From positions 1,277 to 60,395 of the forward strand of contig JABDBR010000006.1 in NCBI GenBank assembly GCA_013288545.1: 59,119 nucleotides of DNA. Reading direction: 5' to 3'. The stretch's first letter is position 1, and each line of letters starts with the position of its first letter. Below the pieces are notes generated by a model. That model saw nothing but the letters and a program-made list of their open reading frames with translations. It was not told where the DNA came from and did no database searches. Made by a program: the position numbers and the translations under genes. Source of the DNA: Nitrososphaerota archaeon. GTDB lineage: Archaea; Thermoproteota; Nitrososphaeria; Nitrososphaerales; Nitrosopumilaceae. Of the stretch, positions 17,798 through 27,446 are shown one piece after another.

Positions 17798-18082
17798 ATG
17801 GACATTCAAGTTCATATCAATAATGTTCGTGGTAGCCAAATAGCTGCAAAGATAACTGGCACTTTTACTATTGATACTCATCCATTCAAGTTTACTGCAA
17901 TAGCTTTTGGCAGAATCGGTGGCCATAACATAGGTGCCAAGATATCAAAAACTGTTGAAAAAAGTCTTGTAAAACTTGGTTATGATGTAGACGAAGTGAT
18001 AAACGAACTGCAACAAAGGCTTGTTCGTGGTGATATCACTCTCCCAGAGGGACTCACAAAAGACTCTTTTGCAGACGGCTAG
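17798..18082 (+). CDS. Small conserved hypothetical protein
   Basis: 94-residue protein. The N-terminal half has alternating strand-like residues ([18 protein letters not shown]), with a glycine-rich turn ([12 protein letters not shown]) at about 47-58. A helical second half ([21 protein letters not shown]) follows. It is not recognised and has no membrane segment or signal peptide. It is the last gene of the regulator-zinc-protein run and converges on mtnP with a 4-base overlap. Confidence 0.62.
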   Translation: MDIQVHINNVRGSQIAAKITGTFTIDTHPFKFTAIAFGRIGGHNIGAKISKTVEKSLVKLGYDVDEVINELQQRLVRGDITLPEGLTKDSFADG

Positions 18083-18873
18083 AACTGTGCTTCTTCAAAT
18101 GCCTTGTGACATGAGCAACCACGTTGTTGTGGTATGGAATCAAAAAGCAATGAAAGTATGTTCTTTGTGGTTCCTACGTTTTTAGATAAAGTTTCTAGAA
18201 CTTCCTTTGCAGTAACAGGCTTGTCTGCCCATACATCATAATCTGTTACTGTTGAAATTGATACATAGCACATCTGGGCTTCTCTTGCAAGTTGACATTC
18301 TGGAACTAGTGTCATTCCTATAATGTCTGCACCTATGACATTTTTGTAGAACTTTGACTCGGCTCTTGTTGAAAATCTTGGTCCTTCAATGCAGATGTAT
18401 GTGGCATCTTTGTGAATGTGCAAATTCATTTTCTTTGTTACATCCAAGACAACATTTTGAAGCTCAGGGCAAAATGGATCTGCTACTGATATGTGGATGA
18501 CCTTGCTGTCTTCATAAAGTGTATACTTTCTTGATTTTGTAAAATCTATGAATTGGGATGGAAGTACTACATCTCCTGGTTTTAGTTCCTCCTTTAAGCT
18601 TCCAACTGCTGATGGTGCAATAATTCTTTTAATTCCCATCTCTTTGAATGCCCAAATATTTGCTCTAAAGTTTATCATGTGGGGTGGAATTGTGTGTTTT
18701 TTACCATGCCTTGGCATGAATGCAACTTTTCTTCCCTTGTACATGCCAACTGTTATGGAATCTGAAGTTTTGCCAAATGGAGTATCAATAGTAATCTCTT
18801 TGCTTTCTGTGAGAAGACCTGAATCATATATTCCAGTTCCGCCAAAAATGCCTATCTCTGCTTGTTCTGTCAA
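18079..18873 (-). CDS. mtnP: S-methyl-5'-thioadenosine phosphorylase
   Basis: 264-residue phosphorylase that splits methylthioadenosine into adenine and methylthioribose-1-phosphate. Signature residues include [12 protein letters not shown] at the N-terminus, [14 protein letters not shown], and [20 protein letters not shown] near residue 185. Its start overlaps the stop of apt by 4 bases. Its product, adenine, is the substrate of apt, so this is a two-gene salvage operon for polyamine by-products and SAM turnover. The family also contains purine nucleoside phosphorylases, but the sequence reads as the MTA type. Confidence 0.95.
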   Translation of the reverse strand: MTEQAEIGIFGGTGIYDSGLLTESKEITIDTPFGKTSDSITVGMYKGRKVAFMPRHGKKHTIPPHMINFRANIWAFKEMGIKRIIAPSAVGSLKEELKPGDVVLPSQFIDFTKSRKYTLYEDSKVIHISVADPFCPELQNVVLDVTKKMNLHIHKDATYICIEGPRFSTRAESKFYKNVIGADIIGMTLVPECQLAREAQMCYVSISTVTDYDVWADKPVTAKEVLETLSKNVGTTKNILSLLFDSIPQQRGCSCHKAFEEAQF

Positions 18874-19382
18874 TATTTCACCAATGAATTGTATTTGTAA
18901 CCCTTGATTTCCTTTGATCCTTTCAGATCAGTTAATTCTACTATGAAAGCAAAACCTGATACCTTGCCGCCTATTTTTTCTACTAATTTTGCTGCAGCCT
19001 TGGCAGTACCTCCAGTTGCAAGCAAGTCATCGCAGATGTATACTTTCTGACCTTTCTTTATTGCATCAACTTGGATCTCCATTGTTGCAGTACCATATTC
19101 GATACTGTATGATACTTTGTGAGTAGGACCTGGTAATTTTCCTTGCTTTCTAATCATGATCATTCCCTTGTTGTATTTGAGGGCTAGCGCACAAGCTAGG
19201 GGGAAACCTCTTGACTCTATTCCTGCAAAAATGTCTACATCATTTGGATGAATTATCTTTGTGAACTCATCGATGACAAGTGATAATGCTGCTGGGTCTC
19301 TTAAGAGTGGACTAATATCTCTGAATAGAATTCCTTTTTTTGGAAAGTCTGGTATCTCAGATATCTTGTCTTTTAAGTTCAC
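18870..19382 (-). CDS. apt: Adenine phosphoribosyltransferase
   Basis: 170-residue enzyme that turns adenine and PRPP into AMP. The PRPP-binding signature [16 protein letters not shown] is near residue 115-130, and [13 protein letters not shown] and [11 protein letters not shown] (adenine/loop region) are family-typical. It is upstream of mtnP with a 4-base overlap and probably co-transcribed. The upstream gap of 48 bases toward the surface-protein gene contains a possible TATA box on the minus strand. Confidence 0.94.
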   Translation of the reverse strand: MNLKDKISEIPDFPKKGILFRDISPLLRDPAALSLVIDEFTKIIHPNDVDIFAGIESRGFPLACALALKYNKGMIMIRKQGKLPGPTHKVSYSIEYGTATMEIQVDAIKKGQKVYICDDLLATGGTAKAAAKLVEKIGGKVSGFAFIVELTDLKGSKEIKGYKYNSLVKY

Positions 19383-19430
19383 GAATCGTTCTCAAGTAGT
19401 GGATATAAAAAATATTACTAATTGGATTTT

Positions 19431-21608
19431 TTATTGAATTGTTATACTAATTACTGCTTTTCCTGTGATTGAAGATGCTTGAACTGTATACATGCCAGGA
19501 TTGACATTGCGTGGAACCTGCCAGTCTGTTACATAGTCGCCTCTATTTGTAGCTGAAGTTGGTAAGGTATCGATAATAGTACTGTTACTATTGATAGTGA
19601 TCTTCACTGATGCGGTAATACCTGCATCAGATCCCGCGATTCCTACAATATCTCCACGTGTGTATATGCCTGAGGGTCTATCAAGATGAACCGTAATTGC
19701 CTGCTTGGATGATTTTACAATTATTGGTACAGATACATGATTGACTCCGCTAGTTCCATCAAGTTTCCATGTTCCTGGAACTGCAACAGATGGTATGCTA
19801 AAATCAAATGAAGAAAAGTGACCCGTCTTGTCTGAGAATGTCTGTATTGATTTTACTATCTGGCCATTTGGATCAGTCAAGGAAATTTGAAGAAGACTGT
19901 TTGCATTAGCAGTTCCAATAATTATGATATTGTCTCCTGGTAGGTATGAGTCCTTTACTGTGTTAAGTAAGATTAATCCACTGCTTGTTGAAAGTCCCAC
20001 TGCAAATGACTTTTCGACTTTTTCTTCTGCATGGGAGACTACGGCAGAATAAATTCCTGGTGTATAGGATGTCAAATTAAAGGAGTATGATGCTTGTCCA
20101 TCTGATCCCAAATTGATAATATCTGCAAACTTTTGTTTGTCTGATGGATCTACTATGATGAGGTTGATAGTTGAGGATGAGGGGCCTGTGACACTAACAA
20201 CAGGCTTGTCTGTATTTTGATAACTGAGTTTGTCTAATGTTGCTGTTATGGGTGGAGATGGATCTTCACCTACTCCAAAGAAGACAACTACAAGATCATT
20301 GCCTTGTGTTATGTCTGCTGCATAGGTTCCTTTTATGGCAGAATCCTCTATCTTGTATGACATGGAAACTGTACCGTTAGATGTCACATTTGCATCCTTT
20401 GCATAGATCTGGTGATTGGTGGGGTCCATGAGAACAAAGTGTACAAGCTGATTTGAAATTGAAGAACCATTTATGGAAACTGTTTGTCCAGGTTCATATC
20501 TTATTGCACTTGGTACGACTGAAATATTGTGAGTAGTAACAATACTGTATTGTTTGGTTACCTGAATTTTTCCATCTGAAGCTGTAACTGTATACTTGCC
20601 AAAGTCTCTATCAATTGGTACTACATCACTCGTTGAATACTTTCCATCACTGTCTGCTTGTACTGTAGAAGTTGTTATTGGATTTCCTTTTGAATCAAGA
20701 AGGGTCAGAGTTATGGTGCTTTCAGGAGTAGCTAAACCCGAAATTACTTTTGTCTCTCCTCTGTGGTATATGGGATCAACATTTAGTGTAAGTGGGACAT
20801 ATTGCTGGGTGCTCATGTGGCCTTTCTGTGGTAACTTGATGTTTGTTGAAAATGTCTTTTGGTTACCTTGTTGGTCTTTTAGAACAAAGTCAACACTTCC
20901 TGATTGCTCTGATTCTGGTAAGAGTACAGTTGTGACAAAATTTCCTTTGTCATTGGATGAAAATGAGTCTATCTTGTCGTTGCCTACATACAAATCAAGA
21001 TTAGCTAATGCTGAAAAACTTAGGCCAACTATACGAATATGAGAACCTGGTGTTGGAGTTGAGGGAATTATTCTAAATGATGATGTATCAAGTATGCCTC
21101 GTTGTGTTGGATATGTTTGAGTGCTACCATCCCCTTGTGGTGGTTTGTTACCTGGATTATCACTGTTGGGTGGTGATGTTTGGTTATCTGATTGTTGAAC
21201 TCCAATCTCGCCTGTTTCTCTGTCTACATTATTTGCATCTGATGTCTTCCAAGTAAAAGTTGGTGCTTGCTGATCTGTTTTTATTTCAAAAGATATTGTA
21301 TTTCCAGGCTTTAGTGGATTTGTTGTACTAAACGCAAGTGTAGTCGAAGTCTTTATGCCTTGCCAGCCATTTTCACTTTTGAATGATTTGAAAGTTCCTC
21401 CTCCGTTTATCTGTAAAGTAAATGAGATTATGTCCGCAGTATTACTTGCACTATTGCTAACTGAAATCACCGTTGCACCTCCTGTATTTGTAGAAGTTAC
21501 AGTTACAAATTGTGGAGCTGCATAAGCTGGGTGTATAGTATATGCTGTAAATATGCTACCGACAATTATTGCAAGAATAATGACTGATTTTAATAACACG
21601 TTGCTCAT
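19431..21608 (-). CDS. Secreted multi-domain Ig-like surface protein
   Basis: 725-residue exported protein. A clear Sec signal (about residues 9-30, hydrophobic then AYA-A) is followed by a cellulose-binding-like domain and a Gly/Pro/Ser/Thr linker (140-170). Five to six tandem Ig-like units of 80-100 residues follow, recognisable by repeated phrases such as YTVTASDGK, GTYAADITQGN, GIYSAVVSH and GTWKLDG. It lacks a C-terminal membrane anchor and the PEFG sorting tag, so how it stays at the surface is unclear. It is plausibly an extracellular adhesion or S-layer-associated protein. It stands alone on the minus strand. Confidence 0.85.
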   Translation of the reverse strand: MSNVLLKSVIILAIIVGSIFTAYTIHPAYAAPQFVTVTSTNTGGATVISVSNSASNTADIISFTLQINGGGTFKSFKSENGWQGIKTSTTLAFSTTNPLKPGNTISFEIKTDQQAPTFTWKTSDANNVDRETGEIGVQQSDNQTSPPNSDNPGNKPPQGDGSTQTYPTQRGILDTSSFRIIPSTPTPGSHIRIVGLSFSALANLDLYVGNDKIDSFSSNDKGNFVTTVLLPESEQSGSVDFVLKDQQGNQKTFSTNIKLPQKGHMSTQQYVPLTLNVDPIYHRGETKVISGLATPESTITLTLLDSKGNPITTSTVQADSDGKYSTSDVVPIDRDFGKYTVTASDGKIQVTKQYSIVTTHNISVVPSAIRYEPGQTVSINGSSISNQLVHFVLMDPTNHQIYAKDANVTSNGTVSMSYKIEDSAIKGTYAADITQGNDLVVVFFGVGEDPSPPITATLDKLSYQNTDKPVVSVTGPSSSTINLIIVDPSDKQKFADIINLGSDGQASYSFNLTSYTPGIYSAVVSHAEEKVEKSFAVGLSTSSGLILLNTVKDSYLPGDNIIIIGTANANSLLQISLTDPNGQIVKSIQTFSDKTGHFSSFDFSIPSVAVPGTWKLDGTSGVNHVSVPIIVKSSKQAITVHLDRPSGIYTRGDIVGIAGSDAGITASVKITINSNSTIIDTLPTSATNRGDYVTDWQVPRNVNPGMYTVQASSITGKAVISITIQ

Positions 21609-21716
21609 CCACTCCCAAACCTTTCTCTCAATTAAATCTTAATAAGAAATTCTATTTTATTATCTTGTACTCTAGTACAATTTATGAGTAAAGTACAAAT
21701 GCTGATATTTTTTGTC

Positions 21717-23798
21717 TCATCTATTGCTGGTTGCAGATGACTGGATTCCTAGATTTTGATTCTGTCTTATCCTCTCAGCAATCAATCGGTATAGTGACCT
21801 GAACTGGTCCTTTGTCTTGTCTGATAAAAAGTCTGTCTCACCTAACACTATTTTTTCACAAATGTATCTGCAAATGTCCTCTCTGTCAAATTTTTCCCAG
21901 CCTAAATGTTGATTCTCTTTCCAAATCTCATTTAGGTTGTCTATTATGCTCTTTTTGCCCTTGCTTGACACTTGGTCTTTTGTGAGTGTTACATATCCTT
22001 CTTTTCTTAACCTGACCTCATAAGTCTGGTTTACTGCATAAAGATAATCATCTTCCATCAAAAGGTCTTCGATGAACAGTTTGGGCTGTCCTGCTAATTC
22101 AAAGAAGACCATCTGTACAGACTTGAATTCGTTAGACTGGAGCGATGTGGCAATTTTTCTTGATTCCTCGGTGTTGTCCAGTAAGATAAAAGTGTCATAC
22201 CCGTGATTTTTATAAAATATTGCAAGTGACATGACTGAATTCTTGTTGTATGCTGCAACTATGTTAAGTGGATTCATGGAAAGGTTTGGATCTTTTAGGA
22301 ATCTGTCAAATGCATTAAGATACATGCAATCAGACATGGTTTCGACTATTATTACGGGTCTTGAGTTAAAACCAATCTGCTTATCCACTATGGATTCTAC
22401 AAGGCCTCTTGATAGACCATATAATATTGGAATAAGAGTTTGATCATCTGCATTCCAGTAATCATAATAGATCTTACTTAGGTGTCTTCTCTTATCGAGT
22501 TCCACTACTAGCAAGTTTCCTTGTGTATAATCAAATATCATAAACGGTGAGTGGGTTGCGTACAGTATCTGATTGGAACCTGCCAGACCTTTTAGCAGAT
22601 CTGAAATTCCTCTTTGCTGTGCAGGATGTAGGTTTCTTGCAGGCTCGTCAAGTAACAATATTGCTTCCTTTAGTTCTGCTTTTTGTGTTTCAGCTGCAAA
22701 GTTTACAATAAATGAAAAAGTCCACTTGAACCCCTCTGCTCTTCTGTTGAGTAATCCTGTATTTGTAACAGTACCGTCTCTGTGTACATCTGATATTACT
22801 ACACTCAAAACATTTCCTGGATTCCATCTTAATTCAACATGGATGGGGTCTCCCTTCCATGCAGGATTGAGTCTCTCACTGAGTCTTCTGCTAGAAGTGT
22901 GTAATAGTTTTATCAATCTTGATGGGCTGTTTTGAGCATCTTCAAGTTTCTGTGCGTCAAGCTCTGCTAAATAAAATAAGTTGTTTACAGTCTCTGCCTT
23001 GTCAAACTCTTCGACATACTCTAATCCCTTTGCTCTGATTCCTTTTGTCTCTCTGATAAATTCCTCCAGATCAATGTTTCCAAGTATTTTCTTATAGTCT
23101 GAAAAGTACACAAATCTAGGATGTAGCTTGTCCTCGATGAAATTGTCTAGAGCAGAACGTTCGTTTGTTCCTATTAGCATGTTGTCAAATATGCTTTCTA
23201 GATCTTGGTAGATGTCTTTCCATTCTGAAATTATCTGTGGTTCTTGTGATGCAATCAGGTAGATGTTGTTGTTAAATTCGGCCATCATGTCCATGAAGAC
23301 TTCGCGAGTTCGTGGTGGAGGGGCACTTAGAAACTTGGTATCCACCCTAATTCGTATGGGGTTTGGCATGGCTTCAACAAAAGACTTGATCCTGTCTACA
23401 AAGTTTTCCCAAGAGTTGAGTCTCTTGCTTGCCTCGCCGCTAATTTTTACATCGCCAAAATCATATTGTACTCTGGGATGCTTGTTTGTCCTGTAGATTA
23501 TCATCTTTCTTATGTCTTGAAGATTTGGAAACTTTTCTCGAATTAGTGCAGTCTCTTTCTCACTTAGCACAAACTCTCCCTCAGCTAATCTTACCTCTGA
23601 CTTTAGCTCTTCTGTCATTTCGTCACACAAGTCCAAGTCAGAAAGTTTTGTATCCTTGTTAAGCAATGTTAGAGCTTCCAAAATTGTGGTCTTGCCACTT
23701 TCGTTTCTTCCTACAAATGCTGCAAGATCTCCAACTTTGATTTCGCCAGAATCATGAATGCAACGATAACCTTGAACTCTAAACTTTCTAAGTCGCAT
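21717..23798 (-). CDS. OLD/RecF-like AAA ATPase with a C-terminal Toprim-like region
   Basis: 693-residue protein. The N-terminus opens with LRKFRVQGYRCIHD, then the Walker A FVGRNESGKTT at residues 28-38. The ABC-type C-terminal half of the ATPase has the Walker B LLLDEPARNLHP and the switch ATHSPFMI. The C-terminal 220 residues (from RPVIIVETMSD) look like a Toprim domain, as in OLD nucleases. The expected DxD reads LLDNTEE, so a metal-binding residue may be altered. It could be a DNA-repair ATPase or a defence OLD protein; it has no GajB/UvrD-like partner gene. Function uncertain. Confidence 0.75.
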   Translation of the reverse strand: MRLRKFRVQGYRCIHDSGEIKVGDLAAFVGRNESGKTTILEALTLLNKDTKLSDLDLCDEMTEELKSEVRLAEGEFVLSEKETALIREKFPNLQDIRKMIIYRTNKHPRVQYDFGDVKISGEASKRLNSWENFVDRIKSFVEAMPNPIRIRVDTKFLSAPPPRTREVFMDMMAEFNNNIYLIASQEPQIISEWKDIYQDLESIFDNMLIGTNERSALDNFIEDKLHPRFVYFSDYKKILGNIDLEEFIRETKGIRAKGLEYVEEFDKAETVNNLFYLAELDAQKLEDAQNSPSRLIKLLHTSSRRLSERLNPAWKGDPIHVELRWNPGNVLSVVISDVHRDGTVTNTGLLNRRAEGFKWTFSFIVNFAAETQKAELKEAILLLDEPARNLHPAQQRGISDLLKGLAGSNQILYATHSPFMIFDYTQGNLLVVELDKRRHLSKIYYDYWNADDQTLIPILYGLSRGLVESIVDKQIGFNSRPVIIVETMSDCMYLNAFDRFLKDPNLSMNPLNIVAAYNKNSVMSLAIFYKNHGYDTFILLDNTEESRKIATSLQSNEFKSVQMVFFELAGQPKLFIEDLLMEDDYLYAVNQTYEVRLRKEGYVTLTKDQVSSKGKKSIIDNLNEIWKENQHLGWEKFDREDICRYICEKIVLGETDFLSDKTKDQFRSLYRLIAERIRQNQNLGIQSSATSNR

Positions 23799-23903
23799 CT
23801 AGCGGCTATTGGCTTGGCTGTGATTTAACTTATTCGTCAAATTTGTTACTTGGAACTTTTTCGACCAAATAGATATATGGGAACTAGAGCGGTTATACTA
23901 TAA

Positions 23904-24386
23904 TTGGCAGTAAAAAAAATTGCTTATCTTGTTTTTGTCTTTCCTGTTATTGTGTCACTGATTTTTGGCGGGTATGTACTGTCTGATGTTTTAGGACAAC
24001 CTGGTAGACAATTAAACATGTGGCAATACAAATCTGTATCAAATATTGGACAACAAGAGGGGGATAAACAAATCAGGTTGTTGAACCTTGTTAGCAATTA
24101 TACGGTATCAACTCCGTTGAACTTTGGCGTAATGGTGAACAATACTTCGTTTGACTGTGGTGATTTGTATATGACAATATATGATCCAAATACATCTCCT
24201 GTACAAGTAGTTGTCCAGCATGCGTACTTTACACAGTGTTTTGCACAAACTAACTCTAATTTACCAATCCAAGATACATTTTCAGCTGCGATTGACAAAC
24301 CAGGAATATACCAGATTGTGGCAGAAATGAAGGACAAGACTGGTCAAAATAGTATTCATGTAGCGGCCAACTTTAGGGTACAATAA
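23904..24386 (+). CDS. Secreted or membrane-anchored hypothetical protein
   Basis: 160-residue protein with a TTG start. The basic N-terminus MAVKKIAYLV leads into one hydrophobic segment (about residues 6-26), then a beta-rich outer domain. That domain has the phrases FGVMVNNTSFDCGDLYMTIYDP and CFAQTNSNLPIQDTF, and ends in IAEMKDKT-type strands. The two cysteines could form a disulfide outside the cell. I see no cleavage tag or named family. It lies between two divergent blocks and is preceded by a possible TATA box before position 23904. Confidence 0.65.
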   Translation: MAVKKIAYLVFVFPVIVSLIFGGYVLSDVLGQPGRQLNMWQYKSVSNIGQQEGDKQIRLLNLVSNYTVSTPLNFGVMVNNTSFDCGDLYMTIYDPNTSPVQVVVQHAYFTQCFAQTNSNLPIQDTFSAAIDKPGIYQIVAEMKDKTGQNSIHVAANFRVQ

Positions 24387-24462
24387 GAAAATTATATGTT
24401 ATTATATTCCACGAGTGTTTGTAATAACGAGGAGTAGCGTGTTCTATTTATTGTGATTAATT

Positions 24463-25050
24463 ATGGCTAAAAAAGAAAAAAAATCAACCAAAAAAGCTGA
24501 AGAGAAAAAGGAAGTAACCAAGGCAGAAAAGAAGAAGGAATCTCCCAAGATTGTCAAGAAAACAGAATCTGACAAGCTTGACAAGAAAAAGCCTAAGGAT
24601 GGCAAGAAAAAGGATGCTGAACTCTCAGAAGAAGAACTCGAAGCAATTGATGAAAAGGAGATAGAAAACTTCCAGATCGAAGGACTGGACATGGAAAAAT
24701 TGAAGACAACTGTTTTGGGCTTGGTGGCAAAACGTGGTGACAATGGAATGTTCCAAAGTGAACTTTGGAAGAAACTCAAACTCTCAAGCAGAGATGGTTC
24801 AAGACTTGCACTAAAACTTGAAAGACAACATCTTGTGAAAAGAGAAAAAATTCTTGAAAATGGACGTTGGACTTACAAGTTAAAGATTGCACATGTACCG
24901 GTAACTACCCAGTCCATAGAATCTGCTCCTTGTTTGATATGTCCTGTAGAATCCAAGTGTACACTTGAAGGAGAGATTAGCCCAAGGACTTGTCCTTTGA
25001 TTGAACAATGGGTCTTGACTGAACTTACTACAAAGAAGGCAAAGAAATGA
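24463..25050 (+). CDS. RPC34-like winged-helix protein with Fe-S-type cysteines
   Basis: 195-residue protein. A lysine/glutamate-rich N-terminal tail (1-60) is followed by a winged-helix domain (about 75-135: ELWKKLKLSSRDGSRLALKLERQHLV in pieces). The C-terminal cluster reads CLICPVESKC, then EISPRTCPLIEQW. The C-terminal piece closely follows the pattern of the RNA polymerase III subunit RPC34/RPC39, which carries a 4Fe-4S cluster bound by these cysteines. An archaeal RPC34 orthologue is known in Crenarchaeota and Thaumarchaeota. The role would be polymerase or transcription-factor assistance. It overlaps rlmE by 4 bases. Confidence 0.85.
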   Translation: MAKKEKKSTKKAEEKKEVTKAEKKKESPKIVKKTESDKLDKKKPKDGKKKDAELSEEELEAIDEKEIENFQIEGLDMEKLKTTVLGLVAKRGDNGMFQSELWKKLKLSSRDGSRLALKLERQHLVKREKILENGRWTYKLKIAHVPVTTQSIESAPCLICPVESKCTLEGEISPRTCPLIEQWVLTELTTKKAKK

Positions 25051-25643
25051 AATTAATCGATGCAAGGCGTGACTTGTATAGAAGATTAGCACACAAGGAA
25101 GGATATCGAAGCAGAGCTGCATACAAACTAAAAGAACTAAACACATCTTATCGAATAATAGGTCCTGGATTTTTTGTCTTGGATCTTGGTTGTTCTCCTG
25201 GTGGATGGAGCCAGGTTGCACATGAACTTTCAGGAAACAAGGGACAAGTTATGGGAATTGACAAAGCATTTGTTGAAGAAATTCCTGAGGTTCATTTCAT
25301 TAGGGGAGACATTGAGGATGAATCTGTTGTAGAACAAATTTTTGATTATTTTGGAGGCAAGGTAAATGCTGTAATCTGTGATCTCTCACCAACAGTTACT
25401 GGAATGTGGGATGTAGATCACTCTAGACAAATTTCGCTAAATTATGCAGCAAGTAAGATAATGGATCAGGTGTTGGCAAAAAAAGGCAACGCACTCTTCA
25501 AGGTCTTTGATGGTCAATATTCAATTGAATTTCGAGACTATATCAGAAAAAAATTTGCCAAGGTACAATTAAGAAAACCCCAAGCAAGCAGAAAATCAAG
25601 TAGTGAATTATACTATATCTGCTTGGGATATCTTGGAAATTAA
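25047..25643 (+). CDS. rlmE: 23S rRNA (uridine-2'-O-)methyltransferase (RlmE/FtsJ family)
   Basis: 198-residue SAM-dependent methyltransferase that methylates a uridine ribose in the large-subunit rRNA. The K-D-K-E tetrad can be read: Lys in RSRAAYKLKEL, Asp in ICDLSPTVTGMWD, Lys in NALFKVFDGQ and Glu in SSSELYYICLGY. The SAM-binding DLGCSPGGWSQ at about residues 49-59 is intact. Its ATG overlaps the RPC34-like gene by 4 bases. The 3' end overlaps the convergent trm1 by 4 bases. Confidence 0.94.
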   Translation: MKLIDARRDLYRRLAHKEGYRSRAAYKLKELNTSYRIIGPGFFVLDLGCSPGGWSQVAHELSGNKGQVMGIDKAFVEEIPEVHFIRGDIEDESVVEQIFDYFGGKVNAVICDLSPTVTGMWDVDHSRQISLNYAASKIMDQVLAKKGNALFKVFDGQYSIEFRDYIRKKFAKVQLRKPQASRKSSSELYYICLGYLGN

Positions 25644-26770
25644 ACTAGAGATAAAATTTCACTGATAGTGGCATCAGTCTTGAATCCTGTGGGGTTCATG
25701 CTTGTTTTTGTGGCCCTGTGTCCTATTCCTTTGATCTTTTCTATTATATTTGCTAGAGATGGTGGTGCCGACTGTTTTCTATGTGCAATCTCATCCAGAG
25801 TAAAATAAGCCGGAGGCATTTCTGTTTCTGCCTGACATTTTTCCAAGAATGTTGCACAAGACTTGTCAACTGTCAAGTTCTTTTCTTCAGATATCATGGA
25901 ATCAACAAAATTTTTGTCATGCATGCTCTCTGTCCAGAGTGGCCCTGCAAGTTTTGCCTTTGAACTGCAAATGTTGCATGTATGTTCTACTTCATGCACA
26001 ACTTTTCTGTTTCCGCAATTATCGCAATGTAAAATATAACCCATGCACTCTTTGGTGTTTGTTCTAACGAGTATCTTGGCATATGCCTTGTAGTAATGCA
26101 TGCTGTGCTGGACAAATAGAGGCACTATCATGATGTCTAGTCTACCTGCAACCATATTCATGCATCCAAGAATCAATCGTAGTGCAATTTCATTACCATA
26201 TGTTGTTTTAACAGGAGTTCCGTAATACTTGCGCTGACATGCTTCTGGAAATATTCCGTGCAAAACAGTCATGTCAGTGGCTGTCACTGACAAGAGTCCG
26301 CCATGAAAAGTAGCCCTTATTGCACAATCAAGATAACGAGAGGGTGAACCAAATGGATCTACATCTACAATTGCACCCCGTCCATCTCTTGTTGAATGAA
26401 GACTCAGAAACCTGCAGGCCTCGTTTTCAGAAAACTCGCAATTTGTAACTTGATTTAACTTGGCAATACTTTTTCCAATGTCAAGAGCTTGAGGATTGAC
26501 ATCGTTTACAACAACTTTTTCTATTGAGCTAATTTCATTTGCAACCCTTATGCTTCTTGCACCTATTCCTGCAAGCGAATCCAAAAAAATCTTTGGCCCT
26601 TTAAAGTTTTTAACAAATGCAGAATATGCTATTATGGAAAAATCCCTGCTAACTCTAGCCCTTGGATTGAAAAAAGCTGGTTCTTTTGGAGGAACTTTTT
26701 CTGATAATGATTCCTTTGGCACTAGAAGCCTTGTGCTTCCCTCCACTATCTCTGCAAGTTCAGACTCCAA
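25640..26770 (-). CDS. trm1: tRNA (guanine26-N2)-dimethyltransferase
   Basis: 376-residue Trm1 enzyme that dimethylates G26 in many tRNAs. The N-terminal VFFNPRARVSRD-type motif appears as AFFNPRARVSRDFSI. The SAM site is in LDSLAGIGARSIRVA, and the catalytic VDVDPFGSPSRYLD is at about residue 140. C-terminal zinc-type cysteines (CDNCG...CNICSS) match the archaeal form. It is divergent from rnhB, with 52 bases between them, which must hold both promoters. Confidence 0.95.
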   Translation of the reverse strand: MESELAEIVEGSTRLLVPKESLSEKVPPKEPAFFNPRARVSRDFSIIAYSAFVKNFKGPKIFLDSLAGIGARSIRVANEISSIEKVVVNDVNPQALDIGKSIAKLNQVTNCEFSENEACRFLSLHSTRDGRGAIVDVDPFGSPSRYLDCAIRATFHGGLLSVTATDMTVLHGIFPEACQRKYYGTPVKTTYGNEIALRLILGCMNMVAGRLDIMIVPLFVQHSMHYYKAYAKILVRTNTKECMGYILHCDNCGNRKVVHEVEHTCNICSSKAKLAGPLWTESMHDKNFVDSMISEEKNLTVDKSCATFLEKCQAETEMPPAYFTLDEIAHRKQSAPPSLANIIEKIKGIGHRATKTSMNPTGFKTDATISEILSLV

Positions 26771-26822
26771 TGGATTTTCTTGTCTAAAATGATTTAATAC
26801 ATCTAACGCAAGAACAACTCAA

Positions 26823-27446
26823 ATGCTAGTCTGCGGAGTAGATGACGCAGGTAGGGGTTCAGTCCTCGGTCCACTTGTTATAGCTGGAATTTCTATTGAA
26901 AAAAGTAAGATAAAACAACTTGTCAAGATTGGTGTAAAAGATTCAAAACAACTCAGCCCTCAATCAAGAGAAAAATTGTATAAACAAATTTTGTCCATTG
27001 TGGATGGGTACCATGTAGCAAAGATCTCTCCACGAATAATAGACAAGAGCGTCAGCAAAAATCTGTTAAACCAACTTGAGGCAAACTATATGGCCAAAGT
27101 GATAAAAAAACTGGAGGCTGGCTCTTCATATGTTGACTCGTGTGATGTAAATCCAAAGCGATTTGGTCTGTATATCTCAAATATTGCCAAGACTGGAAAA
27201 ATCATCTCTAGTCATCATGCTGATAGGAAATATCCCGTAGTCTCTGCTGCTTCTATTATTGCCAAAGTAAGCAGAGATAGGGAAATAGAAAAACTGCGAA
27301 AAAACTATGATTTGGGAAGTGGATATCCATCTGATTCTAAAACTATGGGATTTATCAAAAATTGGATATCTCAAAATGAAGGCGTGCCAGTATTTGTCAG
27401 AAAGAGCTGGAAACCAGTTAAAATTTTGCTGAATATATCATCCTAG
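26823..27446 (+). CDS. rnhB: Ribonuclease HII
   Basis: 207-residue RNase HII that removes ribonucleotides and RNA from RNA-DNA hybrids. The N-terminal motif reads CGVDDAGRGSVLGP, so the usual DEAGRGP is DDAGRGS. The second catalytic residue is Asp rather than Glu, and the proline is serine. Other family residues are present: DSKQLSP, SYVDSCDV (third acidic residue) and SAASIIAKVSRDREI. The length is normal. The 3' end overlaps the convergent fibrillarin gene by 9 bases. Confidence 0.92.
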   Translation: MLVCGVDDAGRGSVLGPLVIAGISIEKSKIKQLVKIGVKDSKQLSPQSREKLYKQILSIVDGYHVAKISPRIIDKSVSKNLLNQLEANYMAKVIKKLEAGSSYVDSCDVNPKRFGLYISNIAKTGKIISSHHADRKYPVVSAASIIAKVSRDREIEKLRKNYDLGSGYPSDSKTMGFIKNWISQNEGVPVFVRKSWKPVKILLNISS

